Below, in pieces: positions 54,223 to 63,803 of a DNA stretch of 64,000 nucleotides. Every line of letters starts with the position of its first letter. Position 1 is the first letter of the stretch. Source of the DNA: Caulobacter vibrioides (lineage in GTDB: Bacteria > Pseudomonadota > Alphaproteobacteria > Caulobacterales > Caulobacteraceae); the NCBI RefSeq assembly GCF_002858865.1, contig NZ_PJRR01000007.1:1-64000 (forward strand), given 5' to 3'. Below the pieces are notes generated by a model, which worked only from the letters and a program-made list of their open reading frames with translations, was not told the origin of the DNA and ran no database searches. Position numbers and translations under genes: made by a program.

Positions 54223-54278
54223 AGCCGGGGGAGTCTGGGCGTGACATCCAGGGGCGAGGTTCGCCCCAGGGAGTCCGT

Positions 54279-55925
54279 ATGTCCGCAACCACACTTAGAA
54301 GCGCAGGCCCACCCGCGGGCTCCGGAGCGCTTCTCGCCATCTCCGTCGTCGGCGCCTTCCTGGCGATCCTCGGGGCTGGTCTCACACACGATCCGATGTT
54401 CCGTCTGCAGATCGGAACCTTCGCGCTGGCCGGCGTCATCGCCGCCTTCGCCCTGAACGCCGGCTTGGCGGGCGGGACGTTGCAGGATCATCCCGATCAG
54501 TATTCAGACAACGTGGTCAAGGCGGGCGTGATCGCCACCATGTTCTGGGGCGCGGCGGGCCTTCTGGTCGGCGTGATCATCGCCGCCCAGCTGTCCTGGC
54601 CGACGATCTTCTACTTCCCGGACCTGGGCTTTCTGAACTTCGGCCGTCTGCGGCCGCTGCACACCTCGGCGGTGATCTTCGCGTTCGGCGGCAACGCCCT
54701 GATCGCGACGTCCTTCTATGTCGTCCAACGTACCTGCAAGGCGCGTCTGGCCGGCGGCATCACGCCGTGGTTCGTGTTCTGGGGCTATCAGCTGTTCATC
54801 GTGCTGGCCGCGACCGGCTATCTGATGGGGGCGACCTCGGGCAAGGAATACAGCGAGCCCGAATGGTACACCGACCTGTGGCTGACCATCGTCTGGGTCG
54901 CCTATCTGCTGGTATTCCTGGGGACGCTCTGGAAGCGCAAGGAACCGCACATCTACGTGGCCAACTGGTTCTACTTGGCCATGATCGTGACGATCGCCCT
55001 GCTGCACCTGGTCAACAACGCCGCCGTTCCGGTCGGCCTGCTGAACCACAAGTCCTACGGCGTGTTCGCCGGCGTGCAGGACGCCCTGGTCCAGTGGTGG
55101 TACGGCCACAACGCCGTCGGCTTCTTCCTGACCGCCGGCTTCCTGGCCATGATGTACTACTTCGTGCCCAAGCGCGTTGAGCGCCCGGTCTACAGCTACC
55201 GCCTGTCGATCGTGCACTTCTGGGCGCTGATCTTCATCTACATCTGGGCCGGTCCGCACCACCTCCACTACACCGCGCTGCCGCAGTGGGCTCAGACCCT
55301 GGGCATGACCTTCTCGATCATGCTGTGGATGCCCAGCTGGGGCGGCATGATCAACGGCCTGATGACCCTGTCGGGCGCGTGGGACAAGCTGCGCACCGAT
55401 CCGGTGGTCCGCATGATGGTCGTCTCGATCGCCTTCTACGGCATGTCGACCTTCGAAGGTCCGGTGATGTCGATCCGCGCGGTCAACGCGCTCAGCCACT
55501 ACACCGACTGGACCATCGGCCACGTGCACTCCGGCGCCCTGGGCTGGGTCGGCTTCATCAGCTTCGGCGCGATCTACTGCCTGGTGCCCTGGCTGTGGAA
55601 GAAGCCCGGCATGTACTCGAACAAGCTGATCGAGTGGCACTTCTGGATCGCGACCACGGGTATCCTGCTCTACATCGCCGCGATGTGGGTGTCGGGCGTC
55701 ATAGAAGGCCTGATGTGGCGGGAATACACCCCGCAAGGCTTCCTGGCCTACAGCTTCATCGAGACGGTCTCGGCCAAGCACATCGAGAACGTCATCCGGA
55801 CGGTCGGCGGCCTCATGTACCTGAGCGGCGCCCTGATCATGATCGTCAACATGTGGAAGACGATCGCTTCGCCCTCCGCCGCGCCGGCCGACGCTTCGGC
55901 TGCTCCCGCCACCGCGATCGCCTGA
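54279..55925 (+). CDS. ccoN: Cytochrome cbb3 oxidase subunit I
   Basis: Encodes 548 residues with about 14 membrane helices. Catalytic subunit with haems b and b3 and CuB. Histidine-rich ligand segments: [61 protein letters not shown]. Start ATG 54279 has AGGGAG five bases before it. The first gene of ccoNOQP-GHIS; high-affinity respiration under low oxygen. The preceding FixK box explains its control. Confidence 0.97.
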   Translation: MSATTLRSAGPPAGSGALLAISVVGAFLAILGAGLTHDPMFRLQIGTFALAGVIAAFALNAGLAGGTLQDHPDQYSDNVVKAGVIATMFWGAAGLLVGVIIAAQLSWPTIFYFPDLGFLNFGRLRPLHTSAVIFAFGGNALIATSFYVVQRTCKARLAGGITPWFVFWGYQLFIVLAATGYLMGATSGKEYSEPEWYTDLWLTIVWVAYLLVFLGTLWKRKEPHIYVANWFYLAMIVTIALLHLVNNAAVPVGLLNHKSYGVFAGVQDALVQWWYGHNAVGFFLTAGFLAMMYYFVPKRVERPVYSYRLSIVHFWALIFIYIWAGPHHLHYTALPQWAQTLGMTFSIMLWMPSWGGMINGLMTLSGAWDKLRTDPVVRMMVVSIAFYGMSTFEGPVMSIRAVNALSHYTDWTIGHVHSGALGWVGFISFGAIYCLVPWLWKKPGMYSNKLIEWHFWIATTGILLYIAAMWVSGVIEGLMWREYTPQGFLAYSFIETVSAKHIENVIRTVGGLMYLSGALIMIVNMWKTIASPSAAPADASAAPATAIA

Positions 55926-55933
55926 GGTCCCTG

Positions 55934-56677
55934 ATGTCCATCTGGAAGCACCACGCCAAGTTTGAGCGGCATTCGCTGCTGCTCGTCGTCGGCATCCTCC
56001 TGGTCGTCTCGATTGGCGGCCTCGTCGAAATCGCCCCGCTGTTCTGGCTGCAGGGCACCATCGAAAAGGTCCAGGGCGTGCGCACCTACACGCCCCTGGA
56101 GCTGGCCGGCCGCGACATCTATGTCCGCGAGGGCTGCTACCTCTGCCACTCGCAGATGGTCCGCCCGCTGCGCGACGAGGTCGAGCGCTATGGCCACTAC
56201 AGCCTGGCGGCCGAGAGCATGTACGACCACCCGTTCCAATGGGGGTCCAAGCGCACCGGTCCTGACCTGGCGCGTGTCGGCGGCAAGTACTCCGACAGCT
56301 GGCACCGCGATCACCTGATCGATCCGCGCTCGGTCGTGCCGGAGTCGGTGATGCCGCCCTACAAGTTCCTGGCCACCAATGACCTGGACTACAGCGACAT
56401 CGCTGATCGCATGAAGGCCCAGAAGACGGTCGGCGTGCCTTACACGGCCGACCAGATCGCCAACGCCAAGAAGGATCTCGAGGCGCAGGCCGATCCGTTC
56501 TCGACCGACGCCGTCGCCCTGCGCGGCCGGTACGACGCCAAGGTCGTCAACCGCGACTTCGACGGCGACCCGAACAAGGTCAGCGAGATGGACGCCATCG
56601 TGGCCTATCTCCAGATGCTGGGCACGACCGTCGACTTCAAGACGTACAAGGCCCACGCGCCGGAGAACCAACGATGA
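55934..56677 (+). CDS. ccoO: Cytochrome cbb3 oxidase subunit II, monohaem c
   Basis: Encodes 247 residues. One N-terminal membrane helix ([19 protein letters not shown]) and a periplasmic cytochrome c domain with GCYLCHS (CXXCH) near residue 70 and axial Met in [10 protein letters not shown]. Accepts electrons from CcoP. It starts 8 bases after ccoN and overlaps ccoQ by 4. Confidence 0.96.
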   Translation: MSIWKHHAKFERHSLLLVVGILLVVSIGGLVEIAPLFWLQGTIEKVQGVRTYTPLELAGRDIYVREGCYLCHSQMVRPLRDEVERYGHYSLAAESMYDHPFQWGSKRTGPDLARVGGKYSDSWHRDHLIDPRSVVPESVMPPYKFLATNDLDYSDIADRMKAQKTVGVPYTADQIANAKKDLEAQADPFSTDAVALRGRYDAKVVNRDFDGDPNKVSEMDAIVAYLQMLGTTVDFKTYKAHAPENQR

Positions 56678-56841
56678 GCGGTCTCTCCTACGAAACCGTG
56701 GCGCGCTTCGCGCAGCAGTTCGGGCTGATCTATTTCGGCCTGATCTTCCTCGCGGGCGTCGCCTACGCCCTCCGGCCCTCCAAGAAGGCCGAATTCCAAC
56801 ACGCCGCGCGCATGCCGCTGGACGACGGGGAGCAACCCTGA
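56674..56841 (+). CDS. ccoQ: Cytochrome cbb3 oxidase subunit IV
   Basis: A 55-residue single-helix protein between ccoO and cco[31 protein letters not shown], matching CcoQ, which stabilises the complex. ATG 56674 overlaps the ccoO stop (ATGA) and its own TGA overlaps the ccoP ATG by one base. Confidence 0.93.
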   Translation: MSGLSYETVARFAQQFGLIYFGLIFLAGVAYALRPSKKAEFQHAARMPLDDGEQP

Positions 56842-57707
56842 TGGCCGACCGCAAGATCGATGACGCCACGGGCGTCGAAACCACCGGCCACGAGTGGGAC
56901 GGCATTCGCGAACTGGATAATCCGCTGCCGCGCTGGTGGCTGTGGATCTGGTACGCGACTATCGCCTTCTCGATCGGCTACTGGGTGCTGATGCCCGCCT
57001 GGCCGGGACTGAATGGCTACACCAAGGGCCTGCTGAACAAGTCCGACCGGGCTGAGGTCGGCCAGGAGCTCAAGGCGCTCGAGGCGCATCGGGGTGAGGG
57101 CGCGGCTATGCTGCGCACCGCCAGCCTCGAGCAGATCGAGAAGGACCCGAAGCTTCAAGCCTACGCCCAGCAGGTCGGCCAGTCGGTGTTCGGCGACAAC
57201 TGCGCCACCTGCCATGGCATCGGCGGCACGGGCTCCAAGGGTTACGCCAACCTGCGTGACGACGTCTGGCTGTGGGGCGGCAAGCTGGAGGACATCCAGT
57301 ACACGATCACCCACGGCATCCGGTCTGGCGCTGAGGGCGCGCGCATCTCGCAAATGCCGGCCTATGGTCGAGACGAGATGCTCAAGCCCGAGCAGATCGA
57401 CGATCTGACCGAGTATGTGGTGAACCTGTCGCGTCGCCCTGCGAACGCGGCGGCGGTGGCCCGTGCGACGCCTCTGTTCGAGGCCCAGTGCTCGGCCTGC
57501 CACGGCCCGCAGGGCCAGGGCAATCAGCAGCTCGGCGCGCCGAACCTGACCGACGCCGACTGGCTGTTCGGCGCCGATCGCGCCTCTATCCGCGGCCAGA
57601 TCTATGCCGGCAACGGCGGGGTCATGCCCGCCTGGAGCGGCCGCTTGAGCCCTGAGACCATCAAGGCGCTGACCGTCTACATCCACAGCAACGCGGGCGG
57701 TCAGTAG
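56841..57707 (+). CDS. ccoP: Cytochrome cbb3 oxidase subunit III, dihaem c
   Basis: Encodes 288 residues. N-terminal helix (WWLWIWYATIAFSIGYWVL) preceded by ELDNPLPRWW, then two cytochrome c domains with CATCH (about residue 121) and CSACH (about 216). Passes electrons from soluble cytochrome c to CcoO. Starts at ATG 56841, sharing a base with the ccoQ stop. Confidence 0.97.
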   Translation: MADRKIDDATGVETTGHEWDGIRELDNPLPRWWLWIWYATIAFSIGYWVLMPAWPGLNGYTKGLLNKSDRAEVGQELKALEAHRGEGAAMLRTASLEQIEKDPKLQAYAQQVGQSVFGDNCATCHGIGGTGSKGYANLRDDVWLWGGKLEDIQYTITHGIRSGAEGARISQMPAYGRDEMLKPEQIDDLTEYVVNLSRRPANAAAVARATPLFEAQCSACHGPQGQGNQQLGAPNLTDADWLFGADRASIRGQIYAGNGGVMPAWSGRLSPETIKALTVYIHSNAGGQ

Positions 57708-57712
57708 GGCCC

Positions 57713-59203
57713 ATGCCCACGCTCATCGACAAGACGCCCAAGCCCGACAATCGCTCGGCGGTCTCCGCCGCCGAGCGGGCCAAGGGCAAGGGCGACGCCA
57801 AGGGTGGCCTCTACAAGCCACGCCAGCCGATCTATCCCAAGCTTGTCCACGGCAAGTGGCGGATGGTGAAGTGGGCGCTCCTGATCGCTACCTTAAGCGT
57901 CTACTACATCACGCCCTGGATCCGCTGGGGGCGGCCGGAAGGCTTCCCGCAGCAGGCGGCGCTGGTCGATTTCACCGGCCGGCGCTTCTACTTCTTCGAC
58001 ATCCAGCTGTGGCCCCAGGAAGTCTATCTCTTCACCGGAGTCTTGATCGCCGCAGCGCTGGCGCTGTTCCTCACGACGGCGCTGTTCGGTCGTCTGTGGT
58101 GCGGCTACGCCTGTCCGCAGACCGTCTGGACCGACCTCTATATCGTCGTCGAACGGCTTTTCGAGGGTGACCGTAACGCCCGGATGCGCCTGGACGCCGC
58201 GCCCCTGTCCTTCGACAAAATCTGGCGCAAGACCGGCAAGCACCTGACCTGGCTGGGCATCGCCTTCGGCACCGGCGGGGCCTGGATTTTCTACTTCCAT
58301 GACGCGCCGACCCTGATCCGCACGTTCTGGATCGGCCAGGCGCCCGCCACGGCCTATGTATCCTGCGCGCTGCTGACGGCGACGACCTACATCTTCGCCG
58401 GCTGGATGCGCGAGCAGGTCTGCACCTACATGTGTCCCTGGCCCCGGATCCAGGGCGCGATGCTGGACCAGCACTCGCTGCAGGTGACCTATCTGCGTGA
58501 GCGCGGTGAGCCGCGCGGCGCTCATAAGAAGGGCCAGAGCTGGGAAGATCGCGGCGACTGCATCGACTGCCGCCAGTGCGTCGTGGTCTGCCCGATGGGC
58601 ATCGACATCCGCGACGGTTCTCAGTTGGAGTGCATCAACTGCGGCCTCTGCGTCGACGCCTGCGACGACATCCTCGGCAAGCTGGGCCGGCCCACGGGCC
58701 TGATCGCCTATGACACCGACGCGGCGGTCGCAGCGCGCACCTGTGGTCAGAAGGCGGTCTACAAGCCCGTCCGCTCGCGCACGGTCTATTACGCCGTAGC
58801 CCTCGCCCTCGTCGGCGGCCTGACCCTGTGGTCCTTGGTCACGCGACCGAAGGCGGACCTTCACGTCATCCGTGACCGCAATCCGACCTTCGTGCGCATG
58901 CACGACGGCGCCGTGCGCGACGGCTACACCCTCAAGATCACCAACCGGACCTTCGCCGAGCGCCGCTTTGACGTCACGTTCGACGGCGTGGCCGGCGCGC
59001 GGCTGAGCCAGCCCGGACAGACCGCCCAGCGGGTGACCCTGATCGTGCCCGCCGACCAGGTGGTCTCGGCCCGGGTCTTTGTCACCGCGCCGGCGGACGC
59101 CGATCTCGCCAGCAGCGTACCGGCCCGGTTCATCGCCAAGTCCGGCGACATCATCACCCAGTCCAAGACCGTCTTCCTCTCTGGAGCTGCGAACCCGCAA
59201 TGA
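57713..59203 (+). CDS. ccoG: Cytochrome c oxidase accessory protein CcoG (RdxA/FixG)
   Basis: Encodes 496 residues with several membrane helices and two [4Fe-4S] ferredoxin-type motifs: CIDCRQCVVVCPM and CINCGLCVDACDD; also CGYACPQTVWTDLY and CPWPRIQGAM. CcoG reduces copper for delivery to CuB. The C-terminal beta domain (about residues 385-490) is periplasmic. Begins 5 bases after ccoP. Confidence 0.96.
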   Translation: MPTLIDKTPKPDNRSAVSAAERAKGKGDAKGGLYKPRQPIYPKLVHGKWRMVKWALLIATLSVYYITPWIRWGRPEGFPQQAALVDFTGRRFYFFDIQLWPQEVYLFTGVLIAAALALFLTTALFGRLWCGYACPQTVWTDLYIVVERLFEGDRNARMRLDAAPLSFDKIWRKTGKHLTWLGIAFGTGGAWIFYFHDAPTLIRTFWIGQAPATAYVSCALLTATTYIFAGWMREQVCTYMCPWPRIQGAMLDQHSLQVTYLRERGEPRGAHKKGQSWEDRGDCIDCRQCVVVCPMGIDIRDGSQLECINCGLCVDACDDILGKLGRPTGLIAYDTDAAVAARTCGQKAVYKPVRSRTVYYAVALALVGGLTLWSLVTRPKADLHVIRDRNPTFVRMHDGAVRDGYTLKITNRTFAERRFDVTFDGVAGARLSQPGQTAQRVTLIVPADQVVSARVFVTAPADADLASSVPARFIAKSGDIITQSKTVFLSGAANPQ

Positions 59204-59700
59204 CGATCGCCGCGCAATCCGTCACGACCGCGACCTCACGCAAGGGCCAGATCACCGGCTGGCATGTGCTGATCGGCGTGGTCACCTTCTTCGCCCTGAT
59301 CATCGCGGTGGACGTGGTGTTCATGGTGCTGGCCTACCGGACCTTCTCCGGCCAGGTCGCTTCCAACCCCTATGAAGCGGGTCTGGCGTTCAACAAGACC
59401 TTGGCCCAGCGGGAGCGCGAGGCGGCCCTCGGTTGGGCGGCGGCGGTGGAGACCGTGGACGGCGACGCGGTGGTCATTCGTGTGCGTGACCGCGGGGGAC
59501 GGCCGCTGGATCGCCTCTCGCTGACGGGGTCGCTCGCGCGTCCGGCCACCGAGGTCGGCAAGCAGACCCTCAACTTCAAGCCGCTCGGCGACGGCCGCTA
59601 TCGGGCCACGGCCCGTCTGGACGGCGCCTGGGATCTGCGCGCGACGGCGCGCGACGCCCAGAACGCGTTCGAGCTGGAAGCCCGCCTGGTGTCGAAATGA
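59200..59700 (+). CDS. ccoH: Cbb3 oxidase assembly protein CcoH (FixH)
   Basis: Encodes 166 residues. One N-terminal membrane helix (VLIGVVTFFALIIAVDVVFMV) followed by SGQVASNPYEAGLAFNKTLAQ, a FixH hallmark, and a periplasmic beta domain. Helps assemble the oxidase; overlaps ccoG by 4 bases and ccoI by 4 bases. Confidence 0.93.
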   Translation: MTIAAQSVTTATSRKGQITGWHVLIGVVTFFALIIAVDVVFMVLAYRTFSGQVASNPYEAGLAFNKTLAQREREAALGWAAAVETVDGDAVVIRVRDRGGRPLDRLSLTGSLARPATEVGKQTLNFKPLGDGRYRATARLDGAWDLRATARDAQNAFELEARLVSK

Positions 59701-61871
59701 GCCACAGCCTCGCCCTGCATCGTGACCTGGAGGCCTTCGTTCGGCGCGACGACGCCGGGCGAGGGCGCTTCGAACTGCTCGTGCGCGGCGCGCGCTGCGC
59801 CGGCTGCATCAGCAAGATCGAAAAGGCGGTGCGCGCCCTTCCGGGCGTGGAGGCGGCGAGGCTGAACCTGACGACCGGCAAGCTGTCGGTCGAGCTGGCC
59901 GGCAAGATCTCTGATCCGGGGCGGGTGCTGGAAACCGTCGAGGACCTCGGCTATCGCGCCTGCCTGTTCGACCCGGCCGAGGCTGAGGCGGCGCAGGATA
60001 AGGAAGGCAAGGAACTGGCCCTCGCCCTCGGCGTCGCGGGTTTCGGCGCCGGCAACGTCATGATGTTCACCGTGCCGGCCTGGGCTGGCCTGTTCGGACA
60101 GGAACTGACCCCGGCCACGCTGACCCTGATGTACTGGATGGCGGCGATCGTCGCCACGCCCTGCGCACTGTTCGCCGGCCGCCCGTTCTTCCGCTCGGCC
60201 TGGGCCTCGCTGCGGCGCGGCAAGGCCAATATGGACGTGCCGATCTCGATCGGGGTGATCCTGACCCTGATCGTCAGCTTCTCCGAGACCCTTCTGGGCG
60301 GGAAGCATGCCTATTTCGACGCGGCGGTGACGCTGCTGTTCCTGCTGCTGATCGGCCGCTACCTGGACCACCGTCTGCGGGCCGGAGCGCGTTCGGCGGC
60401 GCGGGATCTGCTGGCGCTGCAGGCGCCGATCGCCATGCGTCTTACCGATGGCGTCGAGCAAGGCGTTCCCGTCGCGGACATCCGCGTGGGCGACCTGCTG
60501 GCGGTTACGCCCGGCGAGCGCATCCCGGTCGACGGTCTGGTCGAGCAGGGCGCTTCCGAACTGGATAACGCCCTGATCACCGGCGAGACGGCGCTGGCGC
60601 CCGTCGCCGCCGGGGCCCGACTGCATGCCGGCGCGCTGAACCTGTCGGGTCGACTGGTTATGCGGGCCACTGCGCGTAGCGAGGACTCCACGCTCGCCGC
60701 CATTGCCCGACTGATGGAAGCCGGCGCCCAGGCGCGCTCGACCTATGTGCGGCTCGCCGACAAGGCCGCCGCGCTCTATGTCCCCGTAGTCCACACGGCG
60801 GCGGCGCTGACCTTCGTGGGCGGTTGGGCGCTGGGGCTGGGGCCGCGCGAGGCGCTGCTCCGCGCCGCAGCGGTGCTGATCGTGACTTGCCCGTGCGCCC
60901 TGGGCCTGGCGGTGCCGGCGGTCCAGATCGCGGCCAGCAGCCGGCTGTTTCGCAGAGGCGTTCTGGTCAAGTCCGGGGCGGCTCTGGAGCGTCTGGCCGA
61001 GGCCGATCACGTTGTCTTCGACAAGACCGGGGTGCTGACGCAAGGGCGTCCGGCGCTTATCGACGCGCCCGCCCATCTGGTGGCGCAGGCCGCGCCGCTG
61101 GCCCGCGCCTCGCGGCACCCGCTGGCGCGCGCCCTGGCGGCCGAAGCCGGCGCGGGTCCTGTGGCGCAGGACTGCGTCGAGACGGCTGGGCAGGGCGTGG
61201 AGGGCGTGATCGACGGTCGCCGCGCTCGCCTGGGGCGCGCCGCCTTTGTCGGCGTCCAGGCGGGCGATGTTCGGGAGACCGAGCTGTGGTTCGGCTTCGA
61301 GAACAACGTGAAGATCCGCTTCGCTTTCGAGGACCGTCCAAGAGCCGACGCCCGGGATACGATCACCAAGCTTCGGGCGCTGGGCCTGTCTGTTGAGATC
61401 CTGTCGGGCGACGTCGAGGGTCCGGTCCGCGACGTGGCGCGCGAGGTCGGGGTCAGCGATTGGCGCGCGGGCCTCATGCCCGTCGAGAAGGCGGCGGCGA
61501 TCGATGCGTTGAAGGCGCAGGGCCGAAAGGTGCTGATGGTGGGAGATGGCCTCAACGACGCCGCCGCCCTGTCCAAAGCGCACGCCTCGATGGCGCCGGG
61601 CGCGGCGGTGGATGCGGCTCAGAACGCCGCCGATCTCGTCTTCACGGGAGATGAACTCGGCGCCGTCGTCGAGTCGATCGAGACCGCCCGGGAGGCGCGC
61701 CGACGGGCGCTGGAGAACTTCGGTTTCTCGGCGCTCTATAATCTCGTCGCCACGCCGGCGGCGATGTTCGGACTGGTCAATCCGTTCGTGGCGGCCCTGG
61801 CGATGTCGGGCTCGTCGATTGTGGTGTTGCTCAACGCGGCGCGTCCGCGTCTTCGGAGTTTCAACCGATGA
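59697..61871 (+). CDS. ccoI: Copper-transporting P1B-type ATPase CcoI (FixI)
   Basis: Encodes 724 residues. N-terminal heavy-metal domain with RCAGCISKIEKAV, eight membrane helices, transport motif TCPCALGLAVP, phosphorylation motif FDKTGVLT and hinge MVGDGLNDAAAL. Exports copper toward the oxidase. DKTG, CPC and GDGLND all intact. It overlaps ccoH and ccoS by 4 bases each. Confidence 0.96.
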   Translation: MSHSLALHRDLEAFVRRDDAGRGRFELLVRGARCAGCISKIEKAVRALPGVEAARLNLTTGKLSVELAGKISDPGRVLETVEDLGYRACLFDPAEAEAAQDKEGKELALALGVAGFGAGNVMMFTVPAWAGLFGQELTPATLTLMYWMAAIVATPCALFAGRPFFRSAWASLRRGKANMDVPISIGVILTLIVSFSETLLGGKHAYFDAAVTLLFLLLIGRYLDHRLRAGARSAARDLLALQAPIAMRLTDGVEQGVPVADIRVGDLLAVTPGERIPVDGLVEQGASELDNALITGETALAPVAAGARLHAGALNLSGRLVMRATARSEDSTLAAIARLMEAGAQARSTYVRLADKAAALYVPVVHTAAALTFVGGWALGLGPREALLRAAAVLIVTCPCALGLAVPAVQIAASSRLFRRGVLVKSGAALERLAEADHVVFDKTGVLTQGRPALIDAPAHLVAQAAPLARASRHPLARALAAEAGAGPVAQDCVETAGQGVEGVIDGRRARLGRAAFVGVQAGDVRETELWFGFENNVKIRFAFEDRPRADARDTITKLRALGLSVEILSGDVEGPVRDVAREVGVSDWRAGLMPVEKAAAIDALKAQGRKVLMVGDGLNDAAALSKAHASMAPGAAVDAAQNAADLVFTGDELGAVVESIETAREARRRALENFGFSALYNLVATPAAMFGLVNPFVAALAMSGSSIVVLLNAARPRLRSFNR

Positions 61872-62035
61872 ACATCGTCCTTTTCCTGGCGCCGGCCTCA
61901 ATCGGCCTGGGCGCACTGGGCTTGCTGGCCTTCTTCTGGACGATGAAGGCGGGTCAGTACGATGACCCCAAGGGGGACGCCGAGCGGATCCTTTATGACC
62001 ATCTCGACGACAAGCCACCCGCCAGCGAAAGGTGA
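61868..62035 (+). CDS. ccoS: Cbb3 oxidase maturation protein CcoS
   Basis: A 55-residue protein: one helix (IGLGALGLLAFFWTM) then KAGQYDDPKGDAERIL, the CcoS signature (QYDD..G...RIL). Needed to insert haem b and copper into CcoN. ATG 61868 overlaps the ccoI stop. Ends the cco operon. Confidence 0.94.
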   Translation: MNIVLFLAPASIGLGALGLLAFFWTMKAGQYDDPKGDAERILYDHLDDKPPASER

Positions 62036-62077
62036 GCTATACTTAAGGAACCGCAGGTGCTTCTGCGGCTTTCCAGT

Positions 62078-62091
62078 CTGACACAGGTCAA
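62078..62091 (+). promoter_or_regulatory. FixK/FNR-like box upstream of ompW
   Basis: CTGAC-ACAG-GTCAA is an imperfect relative of TTGAT-N4-ATCAA; it keeps TGA...TCA and the spacing. It lies 74 bases before ompW. Weaker than the ccoN box. Confidence 0.5.
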
Positions 62092-62165
62092 ATACTGAGG
62101 CGGGCAAGTCGTCCACATTCCCCTCGCGACAAGAAACAAGACGTCGCGGGAATTGGGGATAGACC

Positions 62166-62810
62166 ATGAAGAAGCTCGCTCTTTCGCTCGTCGCCTTTGG
62201 CGCGCTCGCCGCCGGCGCCGCCCAGGCTCAAGACTTCACGCCGAACGCCAAGGGCGACCTGATCGTCCACGCGCGCCTGACGCAGGTCGCGCCGGCCAAG
62301 GACGCCGCCATCCTGACCGCCGCCGGCGCCAGTTCGGGCCTCAAGGCGCATGTCGGCAATGACATCAAGCCGACGCTCGGCTTCACCTACTTCCTGACCG
62401 ACAAGGTCGCCGTCGAGGCGATCCTGGGCACCACGCAGCACAACATCCGCGCTCAAGGCCCGGGCACTGACGTGCTGGTCCACAAGACCTGGGTGCTGCC
62501 GCCGGTCGTGACGCTGCAATACCACCCGCTGCCGGCCTCGCAGGTCAGCCCCTATGTCGGCGCGGGCCTGAACTACATGCTGTTCTACAGCGGCAAGAAC
62601 AAGAACGGCTTCACCGTGAAGGTGGATGACGGCGTCGGCTATGCGCTGCAGGCCGGGGTGAACATCAAGATGAAGAACAGCTGGCTGGTGAACGCCGACG
62701 TCAAGAAGGTCTATTTCAGCACCGACGCCAAGATCAACGGCGGCGCGCTGAAGGCCAAGGTCGACCTCGATCCGGTCGTCGCTTCGATCGGCCTGTCGCG
62801 CAAATTCTAA
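62166..62810 (+). CDS. ompW: OmpW family outer membrane protein
   Basis: Encodes 214 residues. Signal peptide MKKLALSLVAFGALAAGAAQA. OmpW barrel: KGDLIVHARLTQVAP near the start, PTLGFTYFLTDKVAVEAILGTTQHNI, SPYVGAGLNYMLFYS and the C-terminal strand VVASIGLSRKF ending in Phe. Eight-strand barrels of this family carry hydrophobic compounds and are often FNR-controlled. A FixK-like site precedes it, and a terminator follows. Confidence 0.93.
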   Translation: MKKLALSLVAFGALAAGAAQAQDFTPNAKGDLIVHARLTQVAPAKDAAILTAAGASSGLKAHVGNDIKPTLGFTYFLTDKVAVEAILGTTQHNIRAQGPGTDVLVHKTWVLPPVVTLQYHPLPASQVSPYVGAGLNYMLFYSGKNKNGFTVKVDDGVGYALQAGVNIKMKNSWLVNADVKKVYFSTDAKINGGALKAKVDLDPVVASIGLSRKF

Positions 62811-62845
62811 CCCCCCGGCGGACGTCCCCGGTCGTCCGTCCTCTG

Positions 62846-62876
62846 GCTCCCCGTCGTTCGCCGGCGGGGAGCTTTT
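62846..62876 (+). terminator. Terminator after ompW
   Basis: GCTCCCCG ... CGGGGAGC with an 11-base loop, followed by TTTTCTTT. It is 35 bases beyond the ompW stop. Confidence 0.9.
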
Positions 62877-62920
62877 CTTTGTGCGGCCAGGACCAGACGT
62901 GACGGAGATCGTGGCGGCGA

Positions 62921-62934
62921 TTGATCAGCGTCAA
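62921..62934 (+). promoter_or_regulatory. FixK/FNR-type box upstream of the Crp/Fnr gene
   Basis: TTGAT-CAGC-GTCAA, the same 9-of-10 match to the consensus as at ccoN, 57 bases before the start of the Crp/Fnr-family gene. Suggests FixK control or autoregulation of that regulator and hemN. Confidence 0.75.
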
Positions 62935-62991
62935 GGTCGCGCGGCCAGGAACCGCGCATGAAGGGGATATGAAGCTGGGGAGCGCCACCTC

Positions 62992-63759
62992 ATGTCCTTA
63001 GAAGCCCCTGATCTCCTTCGCATTCGGGCGTTGCCGCTTTTCGAAGCCGTGAACGACGGGGTTTTCGATCGGCTGATGCGCGGCGCCTTTCTTCAGCGTT
63101 TTCCGCGTGGCTCTCAGCTGACAACCCAGGGGCAGCCGGACAACTTTCTGTTCGTCCTGCTTGAGGGAGCGATCGAACTGGAAGGAAGCTCCAGCGATCG
63201 AGAGTCCACCTTGGCCCTGCTGTGGCCCAGCGCCTCGCTATGCCTGGCTTCGATCGTTCTGGACGGCCCCAGCCTCATGACGGCCAGAACCACCAAGGGC
63301 AGCTTGATCCTCATGGTGCCGGGAGACGCCTTCAGGCAGGCGCTTGAAGAGGACGCCGGGCTGGGGCGAGCGGTGGCGGAAGAGCTCGCCGGCTGCTTCA
63401 GCGGAGCGGTTCGCTCCCTGAAGAACAACAAGCTCCGCACCGCTCGGGAGCGTCTGGTCAGCTATCTCCTGGCGCAGCATCAAAGGCAGGGCGGTGGAGC
63501 GGCGGTGAAGCTGCCTTGCCGCAAACGAGTTTTGGCCTCGCTGCTTGGGATGACGCCTGAGAACCTTTCGCGGGCCTTCGCGAGTCTCGGGCCGCATGGG
63601 GTCGAGATCGACGGCTCCACGGTGACGCTTCGCGAGCCCGAAGGCTTGGCGCAACTGGCCCGGCCCGACCCCATGATCGACAACCCGATCGGCGAGAGCT
63701 TCAGCCAGGCTGAGCGCGAGCGGCGCCGTGGCGGCCGCACCGCCATCGCAGCGCACTAG
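62992..63759 (+). CDS. Crp/Fnr family transcriptional regulator
   Basis: Encodes 255 residues. A cyclic-nucleotide-like sensor domain (about residues 10-125: FPRGSQLTTQGQPDNFLFVLLEGAIELEG), a dimer helix, and a C-terminal winged HTH with RVLASLLGMTPENLSRAFASL. There are no clustered cysteines for an iron-sulfur cluster, so it is not an oxygen-sensing FNR by itself; it resembles Dnr/FixK-like regulators. It lies beside hemN, and a FixK box precedes it. GGGGAG is upstream of ATG 62992, somewhat far (10 bases). The effector is unknown. Confidence 0.9.
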   Translation: MSLEAPDLLRIRALPLFEAVNDGVFDRLMRGAFLQRFPRGSQLTTQGQPDNFLFVLLEGAIELEGSSSDRESTLALLWPSASLCLASIVLDGPSLMTARTTKGSLILMVPGDAFRQALEEDAGLGRAVAEELAGCFSGAVRSLKNNKLRTARERLVSYLLAQHQRQGGGAAVKLPCRKRVLASLLGMTPENLSRAFASLGPHGVEIDGSTVTLREPEGLAQLARPDPMIDNPIGESFSQAERERRRGGRTAIAAH

Positions 63760-63803
63760 CATCGACGCCCCGGACCACAATCGCCCGCAGAGCAGCCCGC
63801 CAG

